DNA from: Flavobacteriales bacterium
GTDB lineage: Bacteria > Bacteroidota > Bacteroidia > Flavobacteriales_D > Crocinitomicaceae
Length of the DNA stretch: 13,511 bases
Direction: 5' to 3'
Assembly: GCA_947462695.1 (NCBI GenBank)
Contig: CANHQC010000018.1
Location: 1-13,511 of the forward strand
The stretch's first letter is position 1. Each line of letters begins with the position of its first letter. Below the pieces are notes generated by a model. It was not told the origin of the DNA and ran no database searches. It saw only the letters and a list, made by a program, of their open reading frames with translations. Below are positions 1 through 6,430 of this stretch, in pieces. The position numbers and the translations under genes are program-made.

Positions 1-293
1 CACAGTTTCCTGGTGGTTACCTCCGAATGATGGAATATATTCAAGGTCATTTAGTATATCCTCAAATTGGTATAGAAATAGGTGCTCAAGGAAAATGTTA
101 TGTGAAGTTTGTGGTTGATGCGAATGGAATAATAAGTAACGTCAAGGTTGTTAGGGGAGTGCCAAACTGTCCAGAATGTGATAAAGAAGCTGTCCGTGTT
201 GTGAAATCAATGCCTGTATGGGTCCCAGGGAAAATTCAAGGTGATGCGGTAAGTTCGTTTTTCATGTTGCCTATTATTTTTGCGCTGGAGTGA
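1..293 (+). CDS. TonB C-terminal domain, 5'-truncated by the window edge
   Basis: The reading frame is open from base 3, upstream of the first ATG at 27, so that ATG is internal and the gene starts outside the window. The 96 visible residues form a complete TonB C-terminal domain: a PGGY entry motif, the YP segment, the QGKCYVKFVV strand, and the MPxW and PGK elements, ending in FALE. In characterised systems this periplasmic domain contacts the TonB box of outer-membrane receptors. The domain matches the C-terminus of the complete TonB at 2612-3475 at about 60 of 96 positions, including three cysteines (one in GKC, two in CPEC), so the two are paralogues. The proline-rich linker and membrane anchor are not visible. 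The 164-bp gap before exbB has a promoter but no hairpin terminator, so some read-through into exbB is possible. The family call is firm; which receptors it serves is unknown. Confidence 0.93.
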   Translation, partial: QFPGGYLRMMEYIQGHLVYPQIGIEIGAQGKCYVKFVVDANGIISNVKVVRGVPNCPECDKEAVRVVKSMPVWVPGKIQGDAVSSFFMLPIIFALE

Positions 294-388
294 TTTTCGT
301 TTAATCAATAAATGATACATCTAATACAATTCAGGTTGTAACTTGATAACTATTTTAACTTGTTAATAAAAACCTAACATTTCAAGAA

Positions 389-419
389 TTGATGTATTAA
401 ATCTTTTTTGTTATGTTTG
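389..419 (+). promoter_or_regulatory. Bacteroidota-type sigma-A promoter for exbB operon
   Basis: TTG at 389-391 is followed after 20 bases by TATGTTTG at 412-419. This is a full match to the Bacteroidota -7 consensus TAnnTTTG with a suitably spaced -33 TTG. Transcription would start near 425, giving exbB (ATG at 458) a leader of about 30 nt. The site lies in the gap after the upstream tonB, so the exbB-exbD-exbD-tonB block probably has its own promoter. The call rests on consensus only. Confidence 0.65.
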
Positions 420-457
420 AGCCCTAAATCAAATCGTTAAAAATTAAATTCAAAATT

Positions 458-1264
458 ATGAGCAACAAAAAGAAAACATCGGGTGGATTTTCATCTTTAA
501 TGTCCGTGTTAGCTATTGTAATTTCACTTGTCGCAGGTGTTATTATTTTCAAGTTTATTTTTGGAGATCCTGCGAACTTTGTTGAGGGAGATCCGAATGG
601 TGAGCCTCTAGAAGGAAACATTTTAGGTGTGATTTACAAAGGGGGGGTAATTGTACCATTCCTACTTGCAGTGAACATTATCGTTATCATCTTTGCGGTT
701 GAGCGTTTTGTTACCTTAAGTAAAGCAAGAGGTAAAGGACGTATTGACGCGTTCGTCGCCAAAATGAAAACGTTATTGGAAGCGAAGCAAGTAAACGAGG
801 CTATTGAAGCATGCGGAAAACAAGGAGGTTCATTAGGTAATGTAGTTCTAGCAGGGTTAGAAAAATACACTACAATTGTTGATGATACATCCATGAATAA
901 AGAGCAAAAAGTAGAGTCATTGAAAAAAGAATTAGAAGAGGCAACTGCTCTTGAGTTACCAATGTTGTCGAAAAACTTAGTTATTCTATCAACTTGTGCT
1001 TCTGTTTCTACCTTGATTGGTTTGATTGGAACGGTAATCGGTATGATTCGTTCATTCGCGGCAATGAGTCACGGAGCTCCTGACACTGCTCAGTTAGCAA
1101 CTGGTATCTCTGAGGCCTTGATCAATACCTTCTTTGGTATCTTCGGATCAACTATCGCGATTATTGCATATAATTTCTTCTCAACGAAGATTGATGCGAT
1201 GACTTATAGTATTGACGAGGCTGCATTTACAATCGTTCAAGACTTCTCATCAACACAAAAATAA
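458..1264 (+). CDS. exbB: ExbB/TolQ/MotA-family proton channel subunit
   Basis: This inner-membrane stator subunit of the Ton motor pairs with ExbD to use the proton gradient to energise TonB. The protein is 268 aa. Four hydrophobic segments are seen at about 14-36, 60-84, 171-197 and 216-242. The last three match the usual ExbB helices; the first is an extra N-terminal helix followed by an acidic stretch at 37-53. E. coli ExbB is 244 aa with three helices. Key residues are present: T192 in the GTVIG motif and E219/T224 in the SEALINT segment, at the places of E. coli T148, E176 and T181. The cytoplasmic loop (about 85-170) is rich in charged residues. It is the first gene after the promoter at 389-419 and lies 32 bp upstream of the first exbD. 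A run of seven G at 641-647 is read in frame. The family and role are secure; the topology of the first helix is a prediction. Confidence 0.95.
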   Translation: MSNKKKTSGGFSSLMSVLAIVISLVAGVIIFKFIFGDPANFVEGDPNGEPLEGNILGVIYKGGVIVPFLLAVNIIVIIFAVERFVTLSKARGKGRIDAFVAKMKTLLEAKQVNEAIEACGKQGGSLGNVVLAGLEKYTTIVDDTSMNKEQKVESLKKELEEATALELPMLSKNLVILSTCASVSTLIGLIGTVIGMIRSFAAMSHGAPDTAQLATGISEALINTFFGIFGSTIAIIAYNFFSTKIDAMTYSIDEAAFTIVQDFSSTQK

Positions 1265-1296
1265 GATAGTCAGCTTAACAGTTAAAAACACGAGAA

Positions 1297-1959
1297 ATGC
1301 CAAAAATAAAAATGCCTAAAAGTTCTCCGTCCATAGACATGACGCCTATGGTGGACTTGGCTTTCTTGCTAGTTACATTCTTTATGTTAGCTGCTTCTTT
1401 TCGATCAAGCGAGCCAGTTGAAGTTGATGTTCCTTCCAGTATCTCTGATAAAATCATTCCAGATAATGTTTTATTAGTTACTGTAGACAAAGGGGGACGT
1501 GCTTTCTTCAACCTTGCAGATCCTGAAGCGAGAAGAGAATTGTTGGTAAATATGTCAGCAAAATACAAAATTGGTTTTTCTGATGAGCAAGTTGAGAAAT
1601 TTACCATCATGACCAGTTTTGGATGTACCATGCAAGAATTGCCGCAGTACATTGATATGAGTAATGAAGAACGTAAACGTTTAGAAACTAAAGGAATTCC
1701 TTACGATTCAACAAATAATGAATTGAAAGATTGGATTTTCTATGGAAACGTAGCGGCGCTTAATACTGGAAAAACAGCATTCGAGGAAGCTAAATTAAAA
1801 GGAGATTCCCCGGTAGCTGATGATTTCAAACCGAAATTCATTCTGAAAGTAGATAACAAAGCGCTATATGTTCACGCTCAGAATGTCATCAATGTATTCC
1901 GTGATTTGAATTTGAATAACTTGAATTTTATCACTTCAATGGAGACAGCTCCATTGTAA
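1297..1959 (+). CDS. exbD: ExbD biopolymer transport protein, first copy
   Basis: This is the single-helix partner of ExbB. Its periplasmic domain works with TonB, and its membrane aspartate takes part in proton movement. The 220-aa protein has a short basic N-terminus and then the MTPMVDLAFLLVTFF motif, with D20 at the position of E. coli ExbD D25, in a helix of about 17-35. The C-terminal part (about 179-220) resembles the ExbD periplasmic fold. The protein is much longer than E. coli ExbD (141 aa). The extra sequence lies in the middle, about 85-175, and is rich in charged residues with one cysteine. It lies 32 bp after exbB and 15 bp before a second exbD, in one transcription unit. Two different ExbD copies beside one ExbB are common in Bacteroidota; whether both enter one stator is not known from sequence. 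An alternative start at M6 is possible but would barely change the protein. Confidence 0.93.
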   Translation: MPKIKMPKSSPSIDMTPMVDLAFLLVTFFMLAASFRSSEPVEVDVPSSISDKIIPDNVLLVTVDKGGRAFFNLADPEARRELLVNMSAKYKIGFSDEQVEKFTIMTSFGCTMQELPQYIDMSNEERKRLETKGIPYDSTNNELKDWIFYGNVAALNTGKTAFEEAKLKGDSPVADDFKPKFILKVDNKALYVHAQNVINVFRDLNLNNLNFITSMETAPL

Positions 1960-1974
1960 AAAGAAAAATAAACT

Positions 1975-2610
1975 ATGGCAGAAATTGCAGAAGGCGGTGG
2001 CGAAAGCCATGGCAAAGGGAAAAAGAGAGCCAAGAAAAGTTCGACCAGGGTTGATATGACCCCTATGGTTGACCTTGCATTCTTGTTGCTTACATTCTTT
2101 GTATTGACTTCTACGTTCAGCAAGCCAAAAGTAATGAGTCTTGTTTATCCCGCTAATCCGGATGAGACGCAGAAAGAAGAGCCGCAGAAAATTAATAACG
2201 GTATCACTTTTTTACTTTCTGAAGATAAGATTTACTACTATTCTGGTCAATATTATCCGAAAAGTGCTCCAGGTCCAGAAGGTCCAACAGTGCTTGAAGA
2301 AACAAATTTTGGTCCGAATGGTTTACGAAAATTACTTGCTGATCGCAATGCATTCGTTCTAAAAGGAAAGGAAGGTCTTGATAAAAAGCTGAAAAGCAAA
2401 GAAATACAAGACAGTACCTATTTGCGAATGTTAATCGAATTCAAAAAGAACAAAGAATCACTTAAAGTTTTAATCAAAACGGATGATAAAGCCACTTGTA
2501 AAAATTTCATTGACCTTATTGATGAATTGAAAATTGCAGAGATCGGTGTAATCGCTCCAGTTGATATACTTGCTAGTGAATTGGAATTGTTAAATGAAAA
2601 AGTGAAGTAA
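1975..2610 (+). CDS. exbD: ExbD biopolymer transport protein, second copy
   Basis: This second ExbD paralogue is 211 aa. The N-terminus (1-27) is cytoplasmic, glycine- and lysine-rich and longer than in the first copy. The MTPMVDLAFLLLTFF motif follows, with D33 as the membrane aspartate in a helix of about 30-48. The periplasmic part differs strongly from the first copy: it has a tyrosine-rich segment at about 84-92, a PGPEGP turn near 97-102, and a lysine-rich region at about 124-154 before the C-terminal ExbD-like domain (about 153-211). The near-identical membrane motif with divergent periplasmic parts suggests an old duplication followed by specialisation, perhaps for different TonB partners; this is inference. 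The stop codon is followed after one base by the tonB start, so the two genes are probably translationally coupled. Confidence 0.92.
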   Translation: MAEIAEGGGESHGKGKKRAKKSSTRVDMTPMVDLAFLLLTFFVLTSTFSKPKVMSLVYPANPDETQKEEPQKINNGITFLLSEDKIYYYSGQYYPKSAPGPEGPTVLEETNFGPNGLRKLLADRNAFVLKGKEGLDKKLKSKEIQDSTYLRMLIEFKKNKESLKVLIKTDDKATCKNFIDLIDELKIAEIGVIAPVDILASELELLNEKVK

Positions 2611-2611
2611 C

Positions 2612-3475
2612 ATGGGAGTAACAATCGCAATTATTTTATTGATCGCTTTCATTACATTGTATGACTACTTCACGTCTAAAACTTGGCAACAAGTAACGTC
2701 ATCAAATCGGAATGAAATCGTATTTGAAAATCGTAACCGTTCATATGGCGCCTATGTTTTGCGCAATGATTATGATAAACGCTTGACGTATATTATGTTG
2801 AGTATTTTATTGTCAATTGGTGTAATTTATGGTTCGTATGTTATCGTTAAAAATCTGCCTGAAGAAGAATTAGCTCCTCCTCCGGTTGATACAACTCAAT
2901 TTGCAGTTCAAGCTCCTCCTGTTGAAGAGGACGTTCCACCACCACCACCGGAGGAACCGCCACCACCAATGGAGAAAACGGTTGCCTTTACGCCACCTGT
3001 TATCGTAGATATTCCAGTAGAGGATGAAATTCCTATTCAGGAAGATATGGAGGATACCAAAGCGAGTACTGAAACGAATGATACAGAGAACGAAAGTTGG
3101 GCTCCTCCAGTTGTAGGTGAAAAACAACCGGAAGTGACTGAACAAAAGGAACCTGAAGTCTACACATATGTGGATGAAGAACCAGAGTTTCCAGGTGGTT
3201 ACGCTTCAATGATGGCATTTATTCAGAAAAACTTCAATTATCCGCAAGTGGCTATTGAAAATAATATTCAAGGTAAATGCTATGTTAAATTTGTCGTAAA
3301 AGGGGACGGATCAGTAAGCAGTGTTCAGGTTGAACGCGGTATTCCTGGTTGTCCTGAGTGTGACAAAGAGGCCGTTCGCGTCGTTCGAATGATGCCAGGA
3401 TGGAAAGCAGGTAAAGTGAATGGAAAGAGTGTGTCTTCTGTTTTCAGATTACCAATAAACTTTGCATTAGAATAA
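2612..3475 (+). CDS. tonB: TonB energy-transducing protein
   Basis: This protein couples the ExbB/ExbD motor to outer-membrane TonB-dependent receptors. The 287 residues show, in order: a hydrophobic segment at about 3-18; a conserved cytoplasmic-looking region (about 35-57) with the pattern FENRNRSYGAYVLR, known from a Bacteroidota TonB class; a second hydrophobic segment at about 59-79; a proline- and glutamate-rich linker (about 84-190, densest at 108-119) suited to span the periplasm; and the TonB C-terminal domain (about 191-287) with PGGY, GKC, CPEC and MPGW motifs. I see no histidine in either hydrophobic segment, whereas E. coli TonB needs H20. The start is one base after the exbD stop and no alternative ATG precedes M62, so the N-terminal helix is probably real. 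A strong terminator follows 16 bp after the stop. The C-terminal domain is a paralogue of the one at 1-293. The function is secure; the two-helix topology is a prediction. Confidence 0.95.
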   Translation: MGVTIAIILLIAFITLYDYFTSKTWQQVTSSNRNEIVFENRNRSYGAYVLRNDYDKRLTYIMLSILLSIGVIYGSYVIVKNLPEEELAPPPVDTTQFAVQAPPVEEDVPPPPPEEPPPPMEKTVAFTPPVIVDIPVEDEIPIQEDMEDTKASTETNDTENESWAPPVVGEKQPEVTEQKEPEVYTYVDEEPEFPGGYASMMAFIQKNFNYPQVAIENNIQGKCYVKFVVKGDGSVSSVQVERGIPGCPECDKEAVRVVRMMPGWKAGKVNGKSVSSVFRLPINFALE

Positions 3476-3490
3476 TTGAATTTAATATTG

Positions 3491-3525
3491 AAATCCCCGT
3501 TGAGTTTTCATCGGGGATTTTTTTT
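3491..3525 (+). terminator. Rho-independent terminator after tonB
   Basis: A perfect 9-bp stem pairs AAATCCCCG (3491-3499) with CGGGGATTT (3512-3520). The inner bases TGA/TCA can pair further past a T-T mismatch. A run of eight T ends at 3525. This should end the exbB-exbD-exbD-tonB transcript. The next gene starts only 12 bp further on. Confidence 0.88.
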
Positions 3526-3536
3526 GCAATTTTAAA

Positions 3537-3731
3537 ATGAAATACATTCCCACATTTTTATCTGGTTTCATTATAGTCATCTGTCTTTCAATGATCTATT
3601 TTTTGCTGTTCACTGAATTGTTTGAAGATCGGTTATGGGGAGTTAAAAGAAATGCGTTTATTGTCATATTAACGGTTTACGCGTTATTTCGATTCTACAG
3701 ATTATACTTGTCTCTAAAAAAATTAAAATAA
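3537..3731 (+). CDS. Small two-helix membrane protein, unknown function
   Basis: The 64-aa product has two hydrophobic segments, about 6-27 and 40-56, separated by a short charged loop (about 28-38) and ending in a basic tail (RFYRLYLSLKKLK). Two helices with positive ends suggest an inner-membrane hairpin with both termini in the cytoplasm. I do not recognise a family. Support for it being real: it starts just after a terminator, fills the space to the next gene, and its stop is five bases before the ATG of the PstS-like lipoprotein, as in an operon. I saw no good TAnnTTTG promoter before it, so it may depend on read-through from tonB or on a promoter overlapping the terminator. Its place between TonB and a periplasmic binding protein suggests an envelope role, which is inference only. 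Confidence 0.75.
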   Translation: MKYIPTFLSGFIIVICLSMIYFLLFTELFEDRLWGVKRNAFIVILTVYALFRFYRLYLSLKKLK

Positions 3732-3736
3732 GAAAA

Positions 3737-4651
3737 ATGAAAAGCCAAATTTCTTTTTTACTTGCGGTTGGTTGTTACGTATTATTATCTTGCAATAACA
3801 ATGGAAAACCGATCGGATATGAAAGCGATACGCACGGTCGAGGTAAAGCAACAATATTTATAGAGGAATCATTCAAGCCACTATTTGACACAAGTATTTA
3901 TACGTTCGAAAGTCAATTTCCCAACGCTGATATCATTCAAGTTTATAAATCTGAGGGACAAATTATTGCTGATTTTTTTGATAAAAAAGTGAAAACTATC
4001 TGCGTTTCAAGAGAGTTCACCCCAGATGAAATTAAACGCCTAAAACAACAACAAGTTGAAGTAAGGACCGATAAAGTGGCTCAAGACGGGGTGGCATTAA
4101 TTGTCCATCCTGAAAATCAAGACACAACCATTACTGTTGACGAACTTAAACGTATCCTAAAAGGAGAAAAGTCAACCTGGACTACTTCAAAATCACCGAT
4201 TAATGTCGTATTTGATCAAGAAAACTCAGCTAACTTTAATTTTTTGATGAATTTAGTGAAGCAAAAGCAACTGCCTATTAATGTCTTTGCCGTGAAATCA
4301 AATTCGGAGGTTATTAATTACGTTAAAAAGCATAAAAGTGCATTGGGTGTAATCGGTTTGAATTGGATAAGTGATCAAGATGATTTCAATACGCTAGACT
4401 TCGTAAATGGTATAAAAGTTATGTCAGTTTCCAATGGTGAAGGTTTCTTTAAACCTTACGCTGGATTTATTTACACCAAAGAGTATCCTCTTGCTCGACC
4501 AATTTACATGATAAATAAAGCAAAAAGATCAGGTCTTCATACTGGTTTTGTGTTATTTATGATTGGTGAAAAGGGCCAATTAATTGTTCAGAAGTCAGCC
4601 TTGGTGCCAGCAAATGCGCCTATTCGACTTATTCAAATGACTACAGAATAA
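3737..4651 (+). CDS. PstS-like periplasmic substrate-binding lipoprotein
   Basis: The 304-aa protein begins with a lipoprotein signal, a hydrophobic stretch and then LLSC with C19 as the lipidated cysteine, followed by asparagines and glycine. The rest has the outline of the PstS phosphate-binding family: an IEESFKPLFD opening near 42-51, VSREFTPDEI near 90-99, a VHPENQ/TVDELKRILKGE/W block at about 123-148, and a late segment (about 236-260) before the C-terminus. At the place where PstS proteins usually carry an SGT-type phosphate-binding loop, this one reads NSAN (163-166), so phosphate binding is doubtful. No pstC, pstA, pstB or phoU gene lies nearby. From memory, similar proteins sit beside TonB/ExbBD genes in other Bacteroidota, but their role is not established as far as I know. 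It lies in a probable operon with the small membrane protein before it and the TPR protein after it. The fold assignment is good; ligand and function are unknown. Confidence 0.85.
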   Translation: MKSQISFLLAVGCYVLLSCNNNGKPIGYESDTHGRGKATIFIEESFKPLFDTSIYTFESQFPNADIIQVYKSEGQIIADFFDKKVKTICVSREFTPDEIKRLKQQQVEVRTDKVAQDGVALIVHPENQDTTITVDELKRILKGEKSTWTTSKSPINVVFDQENSANFNFLMNLVKQKQLPINVFAVKSNSEVINYVKKHKSALGVIGLNWISDQDDFNTLDFVNGIKVMSVSNGEGFFKPYAGFIYTKEYPLARPIYMINKAKRSGLHTGFVLFMIGEKGQLIVQKSALVPANAPIRLIQMTTE

Positions 4652-4674
4652 GGCCAACTTCGCTTTATATTATG

Positions 4675-4682
4675 TATTTTTG
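4675..4682 (+). promoter_or_regulatory. Possible -7 element for the TPR gene
   Basis: TATTTTTG matches the Bacteroidota -7 consensus TAnnTTTG. The start point would fall near 4688, about 30 nt before the ATG at 4720, which is a typical distance. There is no TTG at the right spacing upstream, so the -33 half is missing. It may be an internal promoter or chance in A/T-rich DNA. If used, it would exclude the upstream in-frame ATG at 4672 as the start. Confidence 0.35.
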
Positions 4683-4719
4683 GCAAGACTATTGTAATTC
4701 AGATTTCAAACAAAGAACC

Positions 4720-6351
4720 ATGAAAAAGTATGTGATTTTCGCATGTGCTGTTGCTGTTAGCCAACTCTTATCAGCACAAACACTAAAAGATGCGATCTAC
4801 AAAACGGATAATGAACGATTTTCAGACGCGGTCATTGATTTTTCAAACCTCGCAAAACAGGAATCCACAAACGGAACAAATTATTTTTATTTCGGAGAAT
4901 TGTACTTTGAACGTGGATTGATGTCTAAAAATGATAAAGTTTACCTTGATTCTGCACTTTTGTTTTGGGAAAAGGCGTATTTTGTTGATCCTACAAATCC
5001 TATCTCTTTAGTTGCAAAAGGTAAGGCGCTTTGGGTAAAAGGTCAAACAGATTCTGGTAAACAAGAGTTTTTAAAAGCGGCAACTTCTACGAAGAATAAA
5101 AACGCCGAGGTGTTGAGGGCAATTGCAGAAACTTATATTGATGCCGAAAAGCAAAACTTAGATGAAGCCATTTTGCTTCTTGAAACAGCAGTTAAACTTG
5201 ATCCGAAGAATGAAGATGGTCATTTGTTATTAGGAGACGCCTTGCTTGAAAAAACGCCGCAAAACGGAAGTCCAGCGATAAAGTCTTACAACAAAGTGTT
5301 AGAGATTAATCCTAAATCTCCTAGAGGTATCGTACGTGTAGCAAAACTTTATCAAAGAGCTCAGAACTTTGAGGAAGCCAATAAATACTATCAGCAAGCG
5401 AAAGATATAGATGCAACTTATGCACCTGCATATCGCGAGAATGCTGAGCTAAATATGCTTTTCAAGCAATCGGCTAAGGCTATTGAAAACTGGAAAAAAT
5501 ACTTGGAGTTGAACAATAGCCAAGAGGCAAGGTACCGATTCGTAACGGCTTTGTTTAATGGTAAACAATACTGTGACGTTATTCCTGAAATTGAAAACCT
5601 TCAACGTCAAGGGTTTACTAATTTTTACATGGAACGTATGATCAGTTATTCTGCTGTTGACTGTGCTCAAAGTGATGCAGCCCTTGTTCAAAAGGGACTT
5701 CAGGCAAGTGATCGCTTCTTCTCACTTGTGCCGCAAGAAAAAATCATCTTTATGGATTACAAGTACCGAGGTTTACTTTATTCCAAAAACAATCAAGATT
5801 CTTTAGCAATTGTAGAACTTGAAAAAGCCTCTTCTCTTGATGCTGAAGCTGCAAAAGAACTATCGGGAGATATTGGAAGGTTATATATGAAATTAAAAAA
5901 GTATGAAAAGGTAATTGAAGCCTATTCTTTGAAGAAATCCGCTCTGGGTCTGTCTGCAACTGAATACTTTGAACTTGGTCGTGCGTACTTCTTTGGTCCG
6001 AAAAATTTTATGAGTGCAGATAGTGCATTTGCTAAACTTGTAGAATTATCTCCTACTTATGCTCCAGGGTATTTATGGAGAGCACGTTCAAGCTATCCTC
6101 TTGATCCAACTAAGGAGAAATGGTTGGCAAAACCATACTTGGAAGAGGTTTATAAATTGGTTAAACCTGAAGAACGTGCTGTTGGACCTAATAAAGCAAT
6201 GGTTATGGAAGCATGCAAATATCTAGGTGATTACTACATCAATTCAATTGAAAAAGACATTGCCAAAGCAAAGGAATATTGGAATGTTGTAAAAGAATTG
6301 GATCCAGCAGATAAACAAGCGGCTGCTTTCTTTAAAGCAAACGGTAATTAA
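4720..6351 (+). CDS. Exported tetratricopeptide-repeat protein
   Basis: I chose the ATG at 4720 because it opens a clean signal peptide (MKKYVIFACAVAVSQLLSAQ, cleavage likely after residue 20). The in-frame ATG at 4672 would add 16 polar residues in front of it. The mature protein, of a 543-aa precursor, is mostly helical repeats. TPR-like units are visible at about 130-162, 165-198, 202-232, 236-264, 346-376, 384-404, 414-445 and 498-530, with the typical small residues and A/Y spacing. The middle (about 265-340) is less regular and has two cysteines. TPR arrays bind protein partners, so a scaffold role in the periplasm or at the outer membrane is likely. It lies 68 bp after the PstS-like gene with no terminator between, so the two are probably co-transcribed. 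A bidirectional terminator follows at 6371-6400. The partner is unknown; a link to the TonB motor is suggested only by gene order. Confidence 0.9.
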   Translation: MKKYVIFACAVAVSQLLSAQTLKDAIYKTDNERFSDAVIDFSNLAKQESTNGTNYFYFGELYFERGLMSKNDKVYLDSALLFWEKAYFVDPTNPISLVAKGKALWVKGQTDSGKQEFLKAATSTKNKNAEVLRAIAETYIDAEKQNLDEAILLLETAVKLDPKNEDGHLLLGDALLEKTPQNGSPAIKSYNKVLEINPKSPRGIVRVAKLYQRAQNFEEANKYYQQAKDIDATYAPAYRENAELNMLFKQSAKAIENWKKYLELNNSQEARYRFVTALFNGKQYCDVIPEIENLQRQGFTNFYMERMISYSAVDCAQSDAALVQKGLQASDRFFSLVPQEKIIFMDYKYRGLLYSKNNQDSLAIVELEKASSLDAEAAKELSGDIGRLYMKLKKYEKVIEAYSLKKSALGLSATEYFELGRAYFFGPKNFMSADSAFAKLVELSPTYAPGYLWRARSSYPLDPTKEKWLAKPYLEEVYKLVKPEERAVGPNKAMVMEACKYLGDYYINSIEKDIAKAKEYWNVVKELDPADKQAAAFFKANGN

Positions 6352-6370
6352 TAAGTGAACTGTTCAATTA

Positions 6371-6400
6371 AAAAAGGGGCTCATTAGAGCCCCTTTTTTT
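6371..6400. terminator. Bidirectional Rho-independent terminator
   Basis: GGGGCTC (6376-6382) pairs with GAGCCCC (6387-6393) around the loop ATTA, extended by A/T pairs to a 12-bp stem. Seven T follow on the + strand, and at least six T follow when read on the - strand. It can end both the TPR transcript and anything coming leftward from the small ORF at 6431-6622. A small extra hairpin, GTGAC/GTCAC around TTTCT, lies at 6401-6415. Confidence 0.88.
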
Positions 6401-6430
6401 GTGACTTTCTGTCACTCGTGATATAATCGT

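Noticed and set aside
27..293. Small complete 88-aa TonB protein starting at the ATG at 27
   Set aside because: The frame is open to the window edge, and conserved TonB residues (FPGGY) lie before this ATG, so it is the end of a longer protein.
641..647. Run of seven G inside exbB, possible phase-variation or slippage tract
   Set aside because: The reading frame is intact through it, it codes for a plausible glycine pair before a membrane helix, and a single short tract in an essential-type gene is weak evidence for phase variation.
2870..3145. Minus-strand ORF of 91 aa opposite the tonB linker, rich in W and R
   Set aside because: It is the complement of the proline and glutamate codons of the TonB linker; composition explains it and there is no start context or neighbour supporting it.
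6401..6415. Small hairpin GTGAC/GTCAC right after the bidirectional terminator
   Set aside because: Five base pairs only and no T run after it; likely chance or a minor extension of the terminator region.
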